Position numbers and translations under genes: made by a program. From Prochloron sp965198675 (lineage in GTDB: Bacteria > Cyanobacteriota > Cyanobacteriia > Cyanobacteriales > Prochloraceae), in assembly GCA_965198675.1 (NCBI GenBank), contig OZ240666.1, forward strand, positions 2,294,001 to 2,358,000: a DNA stretch of 64,000 nucleotides. The letters are read 5' to 3'. This document shows positions 28,305-37,088 of the stretch, piece by piece (position 1 is the stretch's first letter; each line of letters starts with the position of its first letter). The notes below the pieces were generated by a model that saw only the letters and a list, made by a program, of their open reading frames with translations, did no database searches and was not told the DNA's origin.

Positions 28305-29628
28305 AAAAAAATAGCCCGAAAACATTACACTGTGCGATATTTTCGGGCCACGAAAATTTTCAAGTGATCTCGAAAATCACATGATCCAGATCCATAATAG
28401 AGGATCTCATGAAAAAACAATTACCCAGTTCTTGGCAGCTAGTAAAAAACGTCAGTACTCTACTACTGCTCAGTCTTAGCATATCTTCTGGACCCATTTT
28501 CGCTCAAATGGTTCCCAAAGAGACGAAAATTGTTCCCGATGAGACATTACCTACTAATTCTCGTGTTACCCCGAATGGGAACACCTTCATCATTGATGCG
28601 GGAACCACAGCAGGAATCAACCTCTTCCACAGTTTTCGGGAATTCACACTGTCAAATGGTATGACCGCCCATTTCAACAACTCCCAGGCGATTCAAAATA
28701 TTATCACCCGGGTTACGGGAGGAAAAATATCCCATATTGACGGAATTCTATGCGCTAATGGTGCCGCAAACCTCTATCTTCTCAATCCCAGTGGCATCAT
28801 CTTTGGTCCCAATGCCACACTGGATATTGGCGGTTCTTTTTTAGGCAGTACGGCAGACAGACTCATCTGGAAAAATGGCAGTTTCGACGCTTCCAAACCC
28901 AATACTCCTCCCTTGCTGATTATCGACGTACCCACTGGTCTGCAATTTGATAACCCAGGAACCATTCACGTACAAGATAAGTGCGGCTCGTTCCCTGTGA
29001 AAGCTGCGGCGTAAGCCAAAACATAAGCAGGGGCTTGGTTTCGGTACAACGGAACTGCTAATCTAAGCCGCCGAAAGGGGCTGAAAACAGATGACCGAGT
29101 CACTACCTGAACGCTAGACCCACAAGGGAATAGCGAAGGAAATTAGGAAAACTAAAGTGGAATTCTGAAACCCCAAGGTAGCGACTACCGAACCTTGACA
29201 ACTGAATGAACTATGAGAGTGAGGACACGGTCAGGAATCGTGGAATCAAGTCTCTCCCGTGAGGGAATCACGTGAATCCTTATCTGGCCACGATGAGGTT
29301 AATCACCAGGTCGAAGCTGGCAACAGGGCGGTAAAGTGCGACCGAACGGTTAGGTAGAGATACTTCCGCTAATGGGGAGAACACCGGGATAACTTAACGT
29401 GAATCGCCTGAGAAAAGACCTAAGTACGGAAACTGTCGGAAGGCCGTTATATGCGACAGAAGAGACACCGAATAAAGACTCGTAAGGGTAATTGTCTACC
29501 ACTTACATTCCTGAGTTGGTAGTGGGTCAATGGGTGAGTCCCAAAGGTTCGTAACAATAGTTCATTCGGAACGAGTAAAAACTCGCTCAACTTCCACCAA
29601 AACAGGGGGTCCAAACGCAACATGCCTG

Positions 29629-29698
29629 CGTAGGATGCGTTACGCTATAGCTGTCAGCTTTAAACACTCCTCGAGACGTGTGCTAACGCATCCTACGG
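29629..29698. repeat. TAGGATGCGTTA hairpin inside group II intron 1
   Basis: GCGTAGGATGCGTTACGC...TGCTAACGCATCCTACG, an inverted pair of the TAGGATGCGTTA motif found in the petN-flanking repeats, lying in the intron between the 5' ribozyme domains and the ORF. Followed by a GGGGCGGCCGCCCC palindrome. Confidence 0.7.
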
Positions 29699-29844
29699 GG
29701 CGGCCGCCCCTGAGCAGGGGTGGTGGGGCTGCTTGATTAACAGCCTAACGGAAGAGCGAGGGTAAGAGAGGGCGTAACTGCCCGAGGGTTTCTAGAGAGA
29801 AGACACCCAATGTAATTATCAGAGCGAATTAAGGAGCTTAAGCT

Positions 29845-31581
29845 GTGCAAGGCACTAAGGTAGCCCCAATCGAATACCGCAGCTGGAAAGACTTAGAACT
29901 TCACCTTGCAGTATTCCTGCGGGGCAGAAAGATAAGTCTGAAGGCTGACGATGTCTGGAAAGAGCTGCCATGGAAGCGATTCCGGCAACAGGTCTTTCGG
30001 TTACAGAGGAGTATCTTCAAAGCGCAAAAAGAACAATCAAAAGTCAAGGTCAAACTCTTACAACGGCTACTACTAAGGAGTCGTGCAGCCCAAGCTTTGG
30101 CCGTCAAACAAGTAACACAGCAGAATCAAGGGAAGAAGACCCCCGGAGTTGATGGCAAAACCGCACTGACCACACGTCAGCGTCTGGTATTGTGCCAAAG
30201 GCTGAATAAGCATTGGCACCACTGGAGACACCAACAACTAAGAAGGGTAAACATCCCCAAGCCTAATGGCAAAACACGGGGATTAGGCATCCCGACGATA
30301 GCAGACCGGGCATGGCAAGCGCTGCTTAAATTGGCGGCAGAGCCTGCCTATGAAGCTATAGCCGGGACAAGAAGCTACGGCTTCCGACCCGGACGCTGTA
30401 CTGCGGACGCACAGAAGCTTATATTTGACAACCTAAAAAGCAAGGCTAATGGTAAGGATATGCTGGTTCTGAAGACGGATATCAGTAAATGCTTTGACGA
30501 GATTGACCACAAGGTCATGCTCAAAGGCGTAATCTTACCGACTGAAGCCAAACGAGGTTTGAAAATGGCGGTTAAAGCTGGTGTCCGTGGTGAATACCCC
30601 TCCAGTATAAAAGGAACTCCACAAGGTGGAGTGATATCTCCGTTACTGGCAAATATAGCCCTAGATGGATTCGAGAACCTAGGGTCAGACCAATGGACAA
30701 AACAACGTTCACGTCCGGAAATAAGGGGTATACGTTACGCAGATGACGCGGTCTTTATCTGTAAACCAAAAGCGGATACCATAAAGCTGAGGCAGGATAT
30801 TGACGAATTTCTCAAGTCCAGAGGGCTAAGAATAAACGAAGACAAGACTGAGACGAGGAGAGCTACGGATGGGTTTGACTTCTTAGGATGGCGTTTTCGA
30901 GTCAACTCAAGAGGAACATTTAAATCCACACCGAGCAAAAAGAATTATGCGGAAATAAAGGCCAAAGTAAAAGCAACCTGGAAGAACAAAGAGTTGAGCA
31001 CAGAAGCTCGGCTAAAGAAAATAGAAAGACAGGTTCGAGGCTGGAGGAATTACCATAAACACTGCGATATGTCGAAACATGCTCTATGGTCACTGAGCCA
31101 TTGGTTGTGGCACAAACTAAGGGCTGACAAGCGCAAACAGGACCAAAAGGAGGCCGAAAAGGCCCGTCGTCAAGCCATTAAAGGTAAGAAGGCGAAGAAG
31201 GGAGCAGCAAAGCGCCAGCTTACAAAAGAGCAGGTGGATAAAGCATTCCCGAAAGTATCCTGGGAAGTGAATAAACACGTAATGGTCAGAGGTGGTGCTT
31301 CACCCTTCGATGGGAATATATCCTATTGGGTTGGCCGTAATTCAAAATTATATGAGGGGCCAACTGCTAAAGCTATTAAGCGACAGAAAGGGAAATGTAC
31401 GCATTGCAACCGATTGTTCATGGAGATAGATGGCCCTGTGGAGTTGCACCACAAAGACGGGAACCATAACAACTGGGATAAGAAAAATCTAGTTGCTCTC
31501 CATCGGGAATGTCACCAAACTCAGACGATTCATCGTAAGAGAATTAGAGACGGACTCGTAAAGCGCGCTGTAAAGGCATAG
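29845..31581 (+). CDS. ltrA: Group II intron reverse transcriptase/maturase with HNH endonuclease
   Basis: 578 residues from GTG 29845, with AAGGAG 11 bases upstream. N-terminal RT0 region, then RT motifs: GVDGKTA, RRVNIPKPNGKTRGLGIPTIADR, YGFRPGR, DISKCFDEIDH, GTPQGGVISPLLANIALDG, the catalytic IRYADDAVF, and LGWRFRV. Maturase domain X (RQVRGWRNYHKHCDM) is followed by a basic linker and an HNH endonuclease domain (CTHCNRLF, ELHHKDGNHNNWDKKNLVALHRECH). All catalytic motifs are present, so splicing and retrohoming may be active. It could act in trans on the ntcA intron, whose own protein is damaged. Confidence 0.94.
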   Translation: MQGTKVAPIEYRSWKDLELHLAVFLRGRKISLKADDVWKELPWKRFRQQVFRLQRSIFKAQKEQSKVKVKLLQRLLLRSRAAQALAVKQVTQQNQGKKTPGVDGKTALTTRQRLVLCQRLNKHWHHWRHQQLRRVNIPKPNGKTRGLGIPTIADRAWQALLKLAAEPAYEAIAGTRSYGFRPGRCTADAQKLIFDNLKSKANGKDMLVLKTDISKCFDEIDHKVMLKGVILPTEAKRGLKMAVKAGVRGEYPSSIKGTPQGGVISPLLANIALDGFENLGSDQWTKQRSRPEIRGIRYADDAVFICKPKADTIKLRQDIDEFLKSRGLRINEDKTETRRATDGFDFLGWRFRVNSRGTFKSTPSKKNYAEIKAKVKATWKNKELSTEARLKKIERQVRGWRNYHKHCDMSKHALWSLSHWLWHKLRADKRKQDQKEAEKARRQAIKGKKAKKGAAKRQLTKEQVDKAFPKVSWEVNKHVMVRGGASPFDGNISYWVGRNSKLYEGPTAKAIKRQKGKCTHCNRLFMEIDGPVELHHKDGNHNNWDKKNLVALHRECHQTQTIHRKRIRDGLVKRAVKA

Positions 31582-31714
31582 AGACACCTGAGCCGGATGC
31601 GGGGAAACTCGCACGTCCGGTTCGTAGGAGAGGGGCGAGATGGTAACATCTCCCTCGACTCTAATAGGACATCGTATTATTCTGAACAATCAAGCATTCT
31701 CCCTCATTGATATA

Positions 31715-32616
31715 GAACCCATTTGAGATCTCTGTTGTGGAGTAAAATAGGGAAAAAATGCCGTACTCAAGTAGTTTGACAGACGGGGAGTGGAAAATAA
31801 TAGAACCTCTGTTGCCCAAAAAGAAACAGACAAGACCACCAAAATGGAGTAAAAGGCAGATTTTAGATGGTATCTTGTACCAATTAAAGAATGGTTGTAA
31901 TTGGTGTGACTTACCCAAAGACTTGCCCCCCTATTCCACAGTATTTTGGTACTACAAACAGTGGCGATCGCTTGGGGTAATCGAAGCAATCAGAGATATC
32001 TTGCATAGTAGAGTCCGTCAGCAAGTTAAAAAAAAAGGGCAATGGACAACCCTAATCATCATTGACTCCCAAGCGGTAAAAAATACCTGTAACGCCAGTG
32101 TAAAGTCGAAAGGGTTTTGTTTTTACAAGTCTACCAATGGTATTAAAAGACATCTAGCAGTAAATACTTTGGGCTTTCCTTTTTTTAGTCATTGCACCAA
32201 AGCATCGGTATCTGACGATGTGGGTTTGATTGAAATGTTATCGAAAAACATAGATTATTTCAAGTCTAAACCAGTCAACATCCCCAAGATTACCATTTTG
32301 CTTGACCATGGATATCACCCAGAAAAACTGACCCAGGAATTACATAAAATTTATCCGGCGATTATGACTAAGATTAGATTTAAGGTCTCCCGTAAACCAT
32401 CAAAAGCTCAAAAGAAAAAGGAAGGAAAAACCGGTTTTGTGCCAGTAAAAGCGCGGTGGGTGATTGAAAGAATTAATTCGTGGATGGAAAGATGCAAGAG
32501 TTTGGTCAAAAACTTTGAAAGGACTCTTGAGCAGGCTAATACCAAGATTAGTCTATGTTTTGTCCGACTGATGCTTAAAAGGCTAGCCACTACTTAAAAA
32601 GATCTCAAATGGGTTC
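31715..32616 (+). mobile_element. IS5-family insertion sequence (902 bp)
   Basis: Terminal inverted repeats GAACCCATTTGAGATCT (31715) and AGATCTCAAATGGGTTC (to 32616) are perfect over 17 bases; flanking TA on both sides may be a target duplication. One transposase gene fills it. It separates the stub of the haemagglutinin gene from a 5'-truncated terpene synthase gene. Confidence 0.9.
31758..32597 (+). CDS. IS5-family transposase
   Basis: 279 residues, MPYSSSLTDGEWKIIEPLLPKKKQTRPPKWSKRQILDGILYQLKNGCNWCDLPKDLPPYSTVFWYYKQW, the N-terminal helix-turn-helix region of IS5-type transposases. The DDE catalytic core is present: IIDSQAVKNT (first D), LLDHGYHP (second D) and RWVIERINSWMERCKSL (E). Single frame with no frameshift, so probably functional. 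The downstream terminal repeat overlaps the start of the terpene synthase frame. Confidence 0.92.
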   Translation: MPYSSSLTDGEWKIIEPLLPKKKQTRPPKWSKRQILDGILYQLKNGCNWCDLPKDLPPYSTVFWYYKQWRSLGVIEAIRDILHSRVRQQVKKKGQWTTLIIIDSQAVKNTCNASVKSKGFCFYKSTNGIKRHLAVNTLGFPFFSHCTKASVSDDVGLIEMLSKNIDYFKSKPVNIPKITILLDHGYHPEKLTQELHKIYPAIMTKIRFKVSRKPSKAQKKKEGKTGFVPVKARWVIERINSWMERCKSLVKNFERTLEQANTKISLCFVRLMLKRLATT

Positions 32617-33589
32617 TATTTGTCCCTTTCCTGGAGCCATTCACCAGAATGTTGCCACTGCCCAGGAGCAAACCAATAAATGGGTACGTCGCTTCCATCT
32701 TCTCCCGGATGAATTAGCCTACCAACGTTTGCGGGCAGCCAAATTTACCAGGCTGCCTGCCCGGACCCATCACCATGCTTCACCTAAAATCTTTCAGATG
32801 ATTGCTGACTTTTACACCTGGGGGTTTATCTGGGATGACTATCACGAAGAGGCGGGAATTAGCAAACACCCGGAGCAATTGCCTCCTCTACATAGTCGCT
32901 CACTAGCTATTTTGCGGGGGAGAAAGCCTACTTATCGAGATGCTCCCCTAGTGCGAGCATTGGCAGATATTAGACAGAGAGTGGAACCCTATGCAAGTTC
33001 TGGGTGGATGGACCGTTTTATCAGCAATATGGCAGATTATTTTCAAGCATTGGTCTGGGAAGCTGCTAACCACACCCAGGGTATCATCCCAGATTTGGCA
33101 ACCTATCTCAAAATGCGCCTCTTTATCAGTGGAATTTATCCCAGTTTTGACTTCATTGAAGTTGAAGTCAACAAGGACATGGAGCTACCAAACCAAGTCC
33201 GTGCCAACCAAATTGTGCAAGAATTGAGTCTGATAGCTAACAATGTTGTTGCGTGGTCCAACGATATCATCGGTCTGGAATGGGAGATAGAGCGAAGAGA
33301 CGTTCACAACCTAGTCTTAGTGCTCCAGCAGGAACATCAGTTGACCCTGCAAGAGGCAATTAATCGCGCTGCTGAACTTTGCAATAAAGAGGTGCGGAAA
33401 TTTATGGATAAAGAGTCCCGCCTGCCTTCTTTCGGCCCTGTAACAGACCCTAAATTACAACGTTATGTCTTGGGTCTCCGTTCCTCAATGCGTGGCTGGA
33501 TCGATTGGGCCCTGGAAACAGAGCGCTACCAGCCTACCAAAAAGACTAATAAGATTGAAATTTCCCCAGAATTACCTGTATTTGCCTAA
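32609..33589 (+). CDS. Class I terpene synthase, 5' end replaced by IS sequence
   Basis: 326 residues as read from ATG 32609. Family signatures: CPFPGAI near the N-terminus, the metal motif DDYHEE (WDDYHEE, DDxxxE) , NSE-type motif NDIIGLEWE (with Gly in the usual Ser position) and the C-terminal Arg-Tyr pair (ETERYQP). Such enzymes cyclise farnesyl or geranyl diphosphate with Mg. The ATG and codons MGS lie in the right terminal repeat of the IS5 element, so the native start is lost; homologues usually have only a short segment before CPFP, so nearly the whole domain remains. Whether it is expressed depends on a promoter or ribosome site within the IS. Confidence 0.85.
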   Translation: MGSICPFPGAIHQNVATAQEQTNKWVRRFHLLPDELAYQRLRAAKFTRLPARTHHHASPKIFQMIADFYTWGFIWDDYHEEAGISKHPEQLPPLHSRSLAILRGRKPTYRDAPLVRALADIRQRVEPYASSGWMDRFISNMADYFQALVWEAANHTQGIIPDLATYLKMRLFISGIYPSFDFIEVEVNKDMELPNQVRANQIVQELSLIANNVVAWSNDIIGLEWEIERRDVHNLVLVLQQEHQLTLQEAINRAAELCNKEVRKFMDKESRLPSFGPVTDPKLQRYVLGLRSSMRGWIDWALETERYQPTKKTNKIEISPELPVFA

Positions 33590-33599
33590 ATATTGTACT

Positions 33600-33905
33600 T
33601 ATGTATGGTTAGCAATGCCCACCCCTGGAACTTGTCAGGCTACTGGTAGGCAATGCCCACCCTACTCAATGGCTCAATTGCTGGTGGGCAATGCCCATCC
33701 TACTCAATAGCTCAATTGCTGGTGGGCAATGCCCACCCTACTCAATGGCTACTGGTAACTGGTAACTGGTCACTGGTAACTGGTAACTGGTCACTGGTAA
33801 CTGGTAACTGGTAACTGGTCACTGGTAACTGGTAACTGGTAACTGGTCACTGGTAACTGGTAACTGGTCACTGGTAACTGGTCACTGGTAACTGGTAATT
33901 GCTAT
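33600..33905. repeat. GTGGGCAATGCCCAC repeats and TGGTAAC heptamer array
   Basis: 33605-33750 holds three copies of a GTGGGCAATGCCCACCCTACTCAATGGCT-type unit. 33753-33900 is a heptamer array built from ACTGGTA with variant TCACTGG units, about 20 copies in mixed order. Short tandem heptamers of this sort (STRR) are known from cyanobacteria. It lies directly upstream of leuC, so the leuC promoter must be in or next to it. Confidence 0.85.
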
Positions 33906-33938
33906 AAATACAACTAATAACAAACAAGGATAGAGAAT

Positions 33939-35261
33939 ATGGGAATGACCCTCACGGAAAAAATTGTCGCTCGCGCAGCAGGTCGTACACAGGTGGAACC
34001 TGGGGAAAATGTTTGGGTGAACGTAGATGTACTCATGACCCACGACGTTTGCGGTCCGGGGACTATAGGGGTATTCAAACGGGAATTTGGCAGTGATGCA
34101 AAAGTTTGGGATGCCCATAAAATAGTCTTAATTCCAGACCATTACATTTTTACTGATGACCGACGGGCTAACCGCAATGTAGACATCCTCCGGGACTTTG
34201 CAACTGAACAAGGAATTCAATACTTTTACGATATTACAGATCGGGCAGATTTTAAAGCTAATCCAGATTATAAAGGAGTCTGTCACGTTGCCCTGGTCCA
34301 AGAAGGTCACGTTCGTCCCGGGGAAGTCCTCTTCGGTACCGACTCCCATACCTGTAATGCAGGTGCCTTTGGTCAGTTTGCCACTGGCATCGGCAACACT
34401 GATGCAGGCTTTATTATGGGTACTGGAAAACTGTTAATAAAAGTACCCAACACCATGCGCTTTGTCTTAGATGGAGAAATGCCCAATTACATCCTTGCTA
34501 AAGACTTAATCCTCCAAATTATTGGGGACATCAGCGTTGCTGGGGCTACCTACCGGACCATGGAATTTGCAGGAGAAGCAGTGTCCAGAATGACCATGGA
34601 AGAACGCATGACCCTCTGTAATATGGTAATTGAAGCTGGAGGCAAAAATGGAGTCATCGCTCCCGATGCAACCACCTTTGAGTACGTCCGCTCCCGCACC
34701 AACAAGCCTTTCGAGCCAGTTTATAATGACGAAGATGCCCAATTTTATAGCGATCGCCCCTACGACGTCTCTCAATTAGAACCAGTAGTTGCTCAACCCC
34801 ATTCTCCCGATAACCGCGCCTTAGCACGGAAGTGTGGCAACGTAAAAATAGACCGAGTCTATATCGGTTCCTGTACCGGGGGCAAAACTACCGACTTTCT
34901 CAATGCTGCCCGCATTCTGAAAAATCAGCAGGTGAAAGTCCCTACTTATCTTGTCCCCGCGACCCAAAAAGTTTACCAAGACCTGTTTACCATTAAATAC
35001 CAAGGCCAAACCCTCGCCCAGATTTTCTCTGCGAGCGGTTGTCTTGAACCCGCAGCCCCCTCCTGTGCTGCTTGTTTAGGTGGTCCCAAGGATACTTTTG
35101 GGCGCATGAACGAACCAGAAACCTGTGTTTCAACGACGAATCGCAATTTTCCTGGACGTATGGGAGATAAGCAGGCTCAGATTTATCTCGCTTCCCCCTA
35201 TACTGCCGCAGCTTCTGCTCTTACTGGTTATGTTACCGATCCACGAGAATTTCTTAGTTAA
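33939..35261 (+). CDS. leuC: 3-isopropylmalate dehydratase large subunit
   Basis: 440 residues (ATG 33939; an ATG at 33945 is equally possible). Iron-sulfur enzyme of leucine synthesis, isomerising 2- to 3-isopropylmalate with LeuD. Features: VLMTHDVCGPGTIG, LIPDHYIFT, GTDSHTCNAGAFGQFATGIGNTD, and cluster cysteines in IGSCTGGKTTDFLNAA and PSCAACLGG. leuD is not next to it. The following gene tpsB is convergent, 30 bases away. Confidence 0.95.
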   Translation: MGMTLTEKIVARAAGRTQVEPGENVWVNVDVLMTHDVCGPGTIGVFKREFGSDAKVWDAHKIVLIPDHYIFTDDRRANRNVDILRDFATEQGIQYFYDITDRADFKANPDYKGVCHVALVQEGHVRPGEVLFGTDSHTCNAGAFGQFATGIGNTDAGFIMGTGKLLIKVPNTMRFVLDGEMPNYILAKDLILQIIGDISVAGATYRTMEFAGEAVSRMTMEERMTLCNMVIEAGGKNGVIAPDATTFEYVRSRTNKPFEPVYNDEDAQFYSDRPYDVSQLEPVVAQPHSPDNRALARKCGNVKIDRVYIGSCTGGKTTDFLNAARILKNQQVKVPTYLVPATQKVYQDLFTIKYQGQTLAQIFSASGCLEPAAPSCAACLGGPKDTFGRMNEPETCVSTTNRNFPGRMGDKQAQIYLASPYTAAASALTGYVTDPREFLS

Positions 35262-35291
35262 TTATAGCGGTTTTTGGAGAGGTTTGGTAAA

Positions 35292-37010
35292 TTAAAATGG
35301 TTTGTATTGGACCTGAAAATAGAAACCATTTTCTTGTAAAGTATCCCCAATTTTGTCTACATTCACCAAGGGAATGCCATAATCCACTCTAGCATTAAAA
35401 TTCTCGCCGATGTTAAAGCGCAAACCCACACCGACAGAGTAAAGAGTGCTTTTATTTCTTTTTATGTTAGAATTTTCACTATTCCAAACCGTACCGAAGT
35501 CGAAAAAGGAACTGAGCATAAGCATACTGTTCCAGTCAGGAATGCGCAGAATCGGAAAGCGAATTTCAGCAGAAGCAAATACCCCATTATCCGCCAACAA
35601 AATATCTTGACGATAGCCCCGAACGCTCAGTTGTCCGCCAATGCTAAACTGTTCTAGAGTAACTAAAGCAACGGCAGCTAGTTGTATGTCAGTGCGGAGG
35701 AATAAAGTTATACCTTCCTGACTCAAAAGACGCAAATATTGACCTTGTCCTCGCCAAGCCAAGAAATTGCTATCGGGAGTATCTCCTGAATTGAGGCTAG
35801 CACCTATTGCATCAATCCCTAAACTGAATTCAGAGCGCAGGGAAAATACTTGTTTATTATTCCGTTGAGTGTATTCTTGAAAAAAGCGCAGGGCAGAAAT
35901 TTTGAGATTCCCATTGCCGTCAGCCTCACTAGGGAAAGGAACCCCTTCTAAAAAGGTTATTTCCGAGTCTTGGTGAGAAGCAGTCAAACCGAGGAAAAAC
36001 TCTTCGTTGAGAAATCGCCAGAGGGGTTGACGGTAGGTAACTTCATAGTTGAGAGTTCTTGACTCAATTTCCAGTAAATCGAAAGGTTCTTCGACAATTT
36101 TGCTTTCTGTGCGAGTGTGACTGAAACTGAGAGTACCGTTGCGAGAGTTGATGGGAATAGTATACCTGAAGTTATCGAGAGAGTTGCTGCCTTTGGTATT
36201 AATGTAGCCCACTTGCAAGCGATCGCCCACACCCAAGGGGCTATGGAAAGTAAACTCAACTTTGCGGCGATCGCTACCGACACTGGGCGATCGCAGATTA
36301 TCTGTAGTCAGTTGTAACACTAATGGAGACGCTTCCATTACCTTTATTTCTAAAATACTGGTTCCCCGACGTCTTCTAGCTCCTAGTTTTACCGATAAAT
36401 TTTGAATTAAAGGATCTAGTTGCTGCAGTTGTAAAGCCTCCAGCAGTGTATTTTGATTCAGAGGCGGTGCAATAAGGGTTTCGAGGTGACTGCGGACATA
36501 GCTAGGATTGAGTTGTCTCAAACCTGTAATCTGGATCTCGTCCACCGATCCTTCGGTAATTTGAATTAAAACTACCTGGGGTTTCAACCCCAGGCTATCA
36601 TTTTGCAAAGCTTGGGGCGGAATGACAGCTCCAGAAGTAATGTATCCTTGACGGACATAGAATTTAGTTATTGCATCAGCAGCTTGGAACAGTTCTGCAA
36701 AAGAGATAGGCTTTCCTCTATAGGGTGCGACTACTCCTTCTAATTCTTGCTGACTAAAGATGGTACTGCCGACTATGTTAAATTTGGAGACCGTAATTGT
36801 GCCTGTAAATTCTTCTCCGAGCGATGGTAGTCTATTTTCGTCAGTTTCTATCCTCGGCAGTATATCTTCCAGCGGCGGTAATCTTTGGGGTTCGGGAACA
36901 GGTTTGGGAGTGGGTATTACTGGTGGTGGCAGACTTGTTTGAGCATGACTTGGTAAAGAGAAAGGAATCAGGAAAAGAGCGGAAATTAAAATTATTTTCA
37001 AGTTTGACAT
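35292..37010 (-). CDS. TpsB/ShlB/FhaC-family outer-membrane transporter
   Basis: 572 residues. Signal peptide residues 1-23 (MSNLKIILISALFLIPFSLPSHAQ), a Pro-rich linker, two POTRA-like domains (residues 65-220: ITVSKFNIVGSTIFSQQELEGVVAPYRGKPISF..., VDEIQITGLRQLNPSYVRSHLE...) and a C-terminal 16-strand barrel region ending in an aromatic residue (YFQVQYKPF). The L6-type motif appears in GGQLSVRGYRQD. It would export TPS-domain proteins. The haemagglutinin gene upstream (28409) is broken, so its client is either lost or encoded elsewhere. Confidence 0.92.
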   Translation of the reverse strand: MSNLKIILISALFLIPFSLPSHAQTSLPPPVIPTPKPVPEPQRLPPLEDILPRIETDENRLPSLGEEFTGTITVSKFNIVGSTIFSQQELEGVVAPYRGKPISFAELFQAADAITKFYVRQGYITSGAVIPPQALQNDSLGLKPQVVLIQITEGSVDEIQITGLRQLNPSYVRSHLETLIAPPLNQNTLLEALQLQQLDPLIQNLSVKLGARRRRGTSILEIKVMEASPLVLQLTTDNLRSPSVGSDRRKVEFTFHSPLGVGDRLQVGYINTKGSNSLDNFRYTIPINSRNGTLSFSHTRTESKIVEEPFDLLEIESRTLNYEVTYRQPLWRFLNEEFFLGLTASHQDSEITFLEGVPFPSEADGNGNLKISALRFFQEYTQRNNKQVFSLRSEFSLGIDAIGASLNSGDTPDSNFLAWRGQGQYLRLLSQEGITLFLRTDIQLAAVALVTLEQFSIGGQLSVRGYRQDILLADNGVFASAEIRFPILRIPDWNSMLMLSSFFDFGTVWNSENSNIKRNKSTLYSVGVGLRFNIGENFNARVDYGIPLVNVDKIGDTLQENGFYFQVQYKPF

Positions 37011-37088
37011 TCAACCTGCGCCCTTGGCGATTGAGTTATAGCTGCTGTGGTACCATGGAAAGAGGTCTTTTCCTAAGGGATCAGAAAA

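Larger units (their letters stand above)
27426..28408. repeat. Gene-poor stretch of transposon scraps and repeats
   Basis: About 980 bases without an intact gene. It contains a tnpB 5' scrap (27542-27660), the GTACCATGACAG motif in pairs near 27665-27690 and 28107-28130, a copy of the 180-bp repeat (27822-27937), an IS200/IS605-type 3' scrap (27938-28020), a GC-rich hairpin (28270-28304) and a GCCCGAAAACATT...ATATTTTCGGGC stem-loop near 28312-28347. The last 50 bases before ATG 28409 probably hold the haemagglutinin ribosome-binding site. Confidence 0.65.
28981..31665 (+). mobile_element. Group II intron 1 (2685 bp) in the haemagglutinin gene
   Basis: Starts GTGCGGCTCGTTCCCTGTGA (canonical GUGCG 5' end) and ends CTCCCTCGACTCTAAT. 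Domain V is visible at 31590-31623 (GAGCCGGATGCGG-GGAAACTCGCACGTCCGGTTC), and domain VI with the likely branch adenosine follows. It carries an apparently intact intron-encoded protein. The same 5' and 3' ends are shared with the ntcA intron at 41916-44511. Removing it restores a plausible reading across the exons (GATAA+A GGA CAT). A HIP-like repeat hairpin is inserted at about 29629-29698. Confidence 0.92.
28409..31714 (+). pseudogene. TPS-domain filamentous haemagglutinin-like gene, split and truncated
   Basis: Exon 1 (28409-28980) codes for a signal peptide (MKKQLPSSWQLVKNVSTLLLLSLSISSGPIFAQ) and a TPS secretion domain with the haemagglutination-activity signature: FIIDAGTTAGINLFHSFREF, NGMTAHFNNS, IITRVTGGKISHIDG, GAANLYLLNPSGIIFGPNATLDIGGSFLGSTAD. 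A group II intron (28981-31665) follows. Exon 2 (31666-31714) continues in frame after splicing (GHRIILNNQAFSLIDI) until an IS5-family element cuts it off. Intact relatives are many hundreds of residues, so only about 207 remain. Partner transporter TpsB is at 35292-37010. Even with splicing the product would lack its passenger. Confidence 0.82.

Noticed and set aside
33753..33900. Regular repeats that might suggest a CRISPR array
   Set aside because: Units are 7 bases with no unique spacers; this is a heptamer tandem repeat. No cas genes are present.
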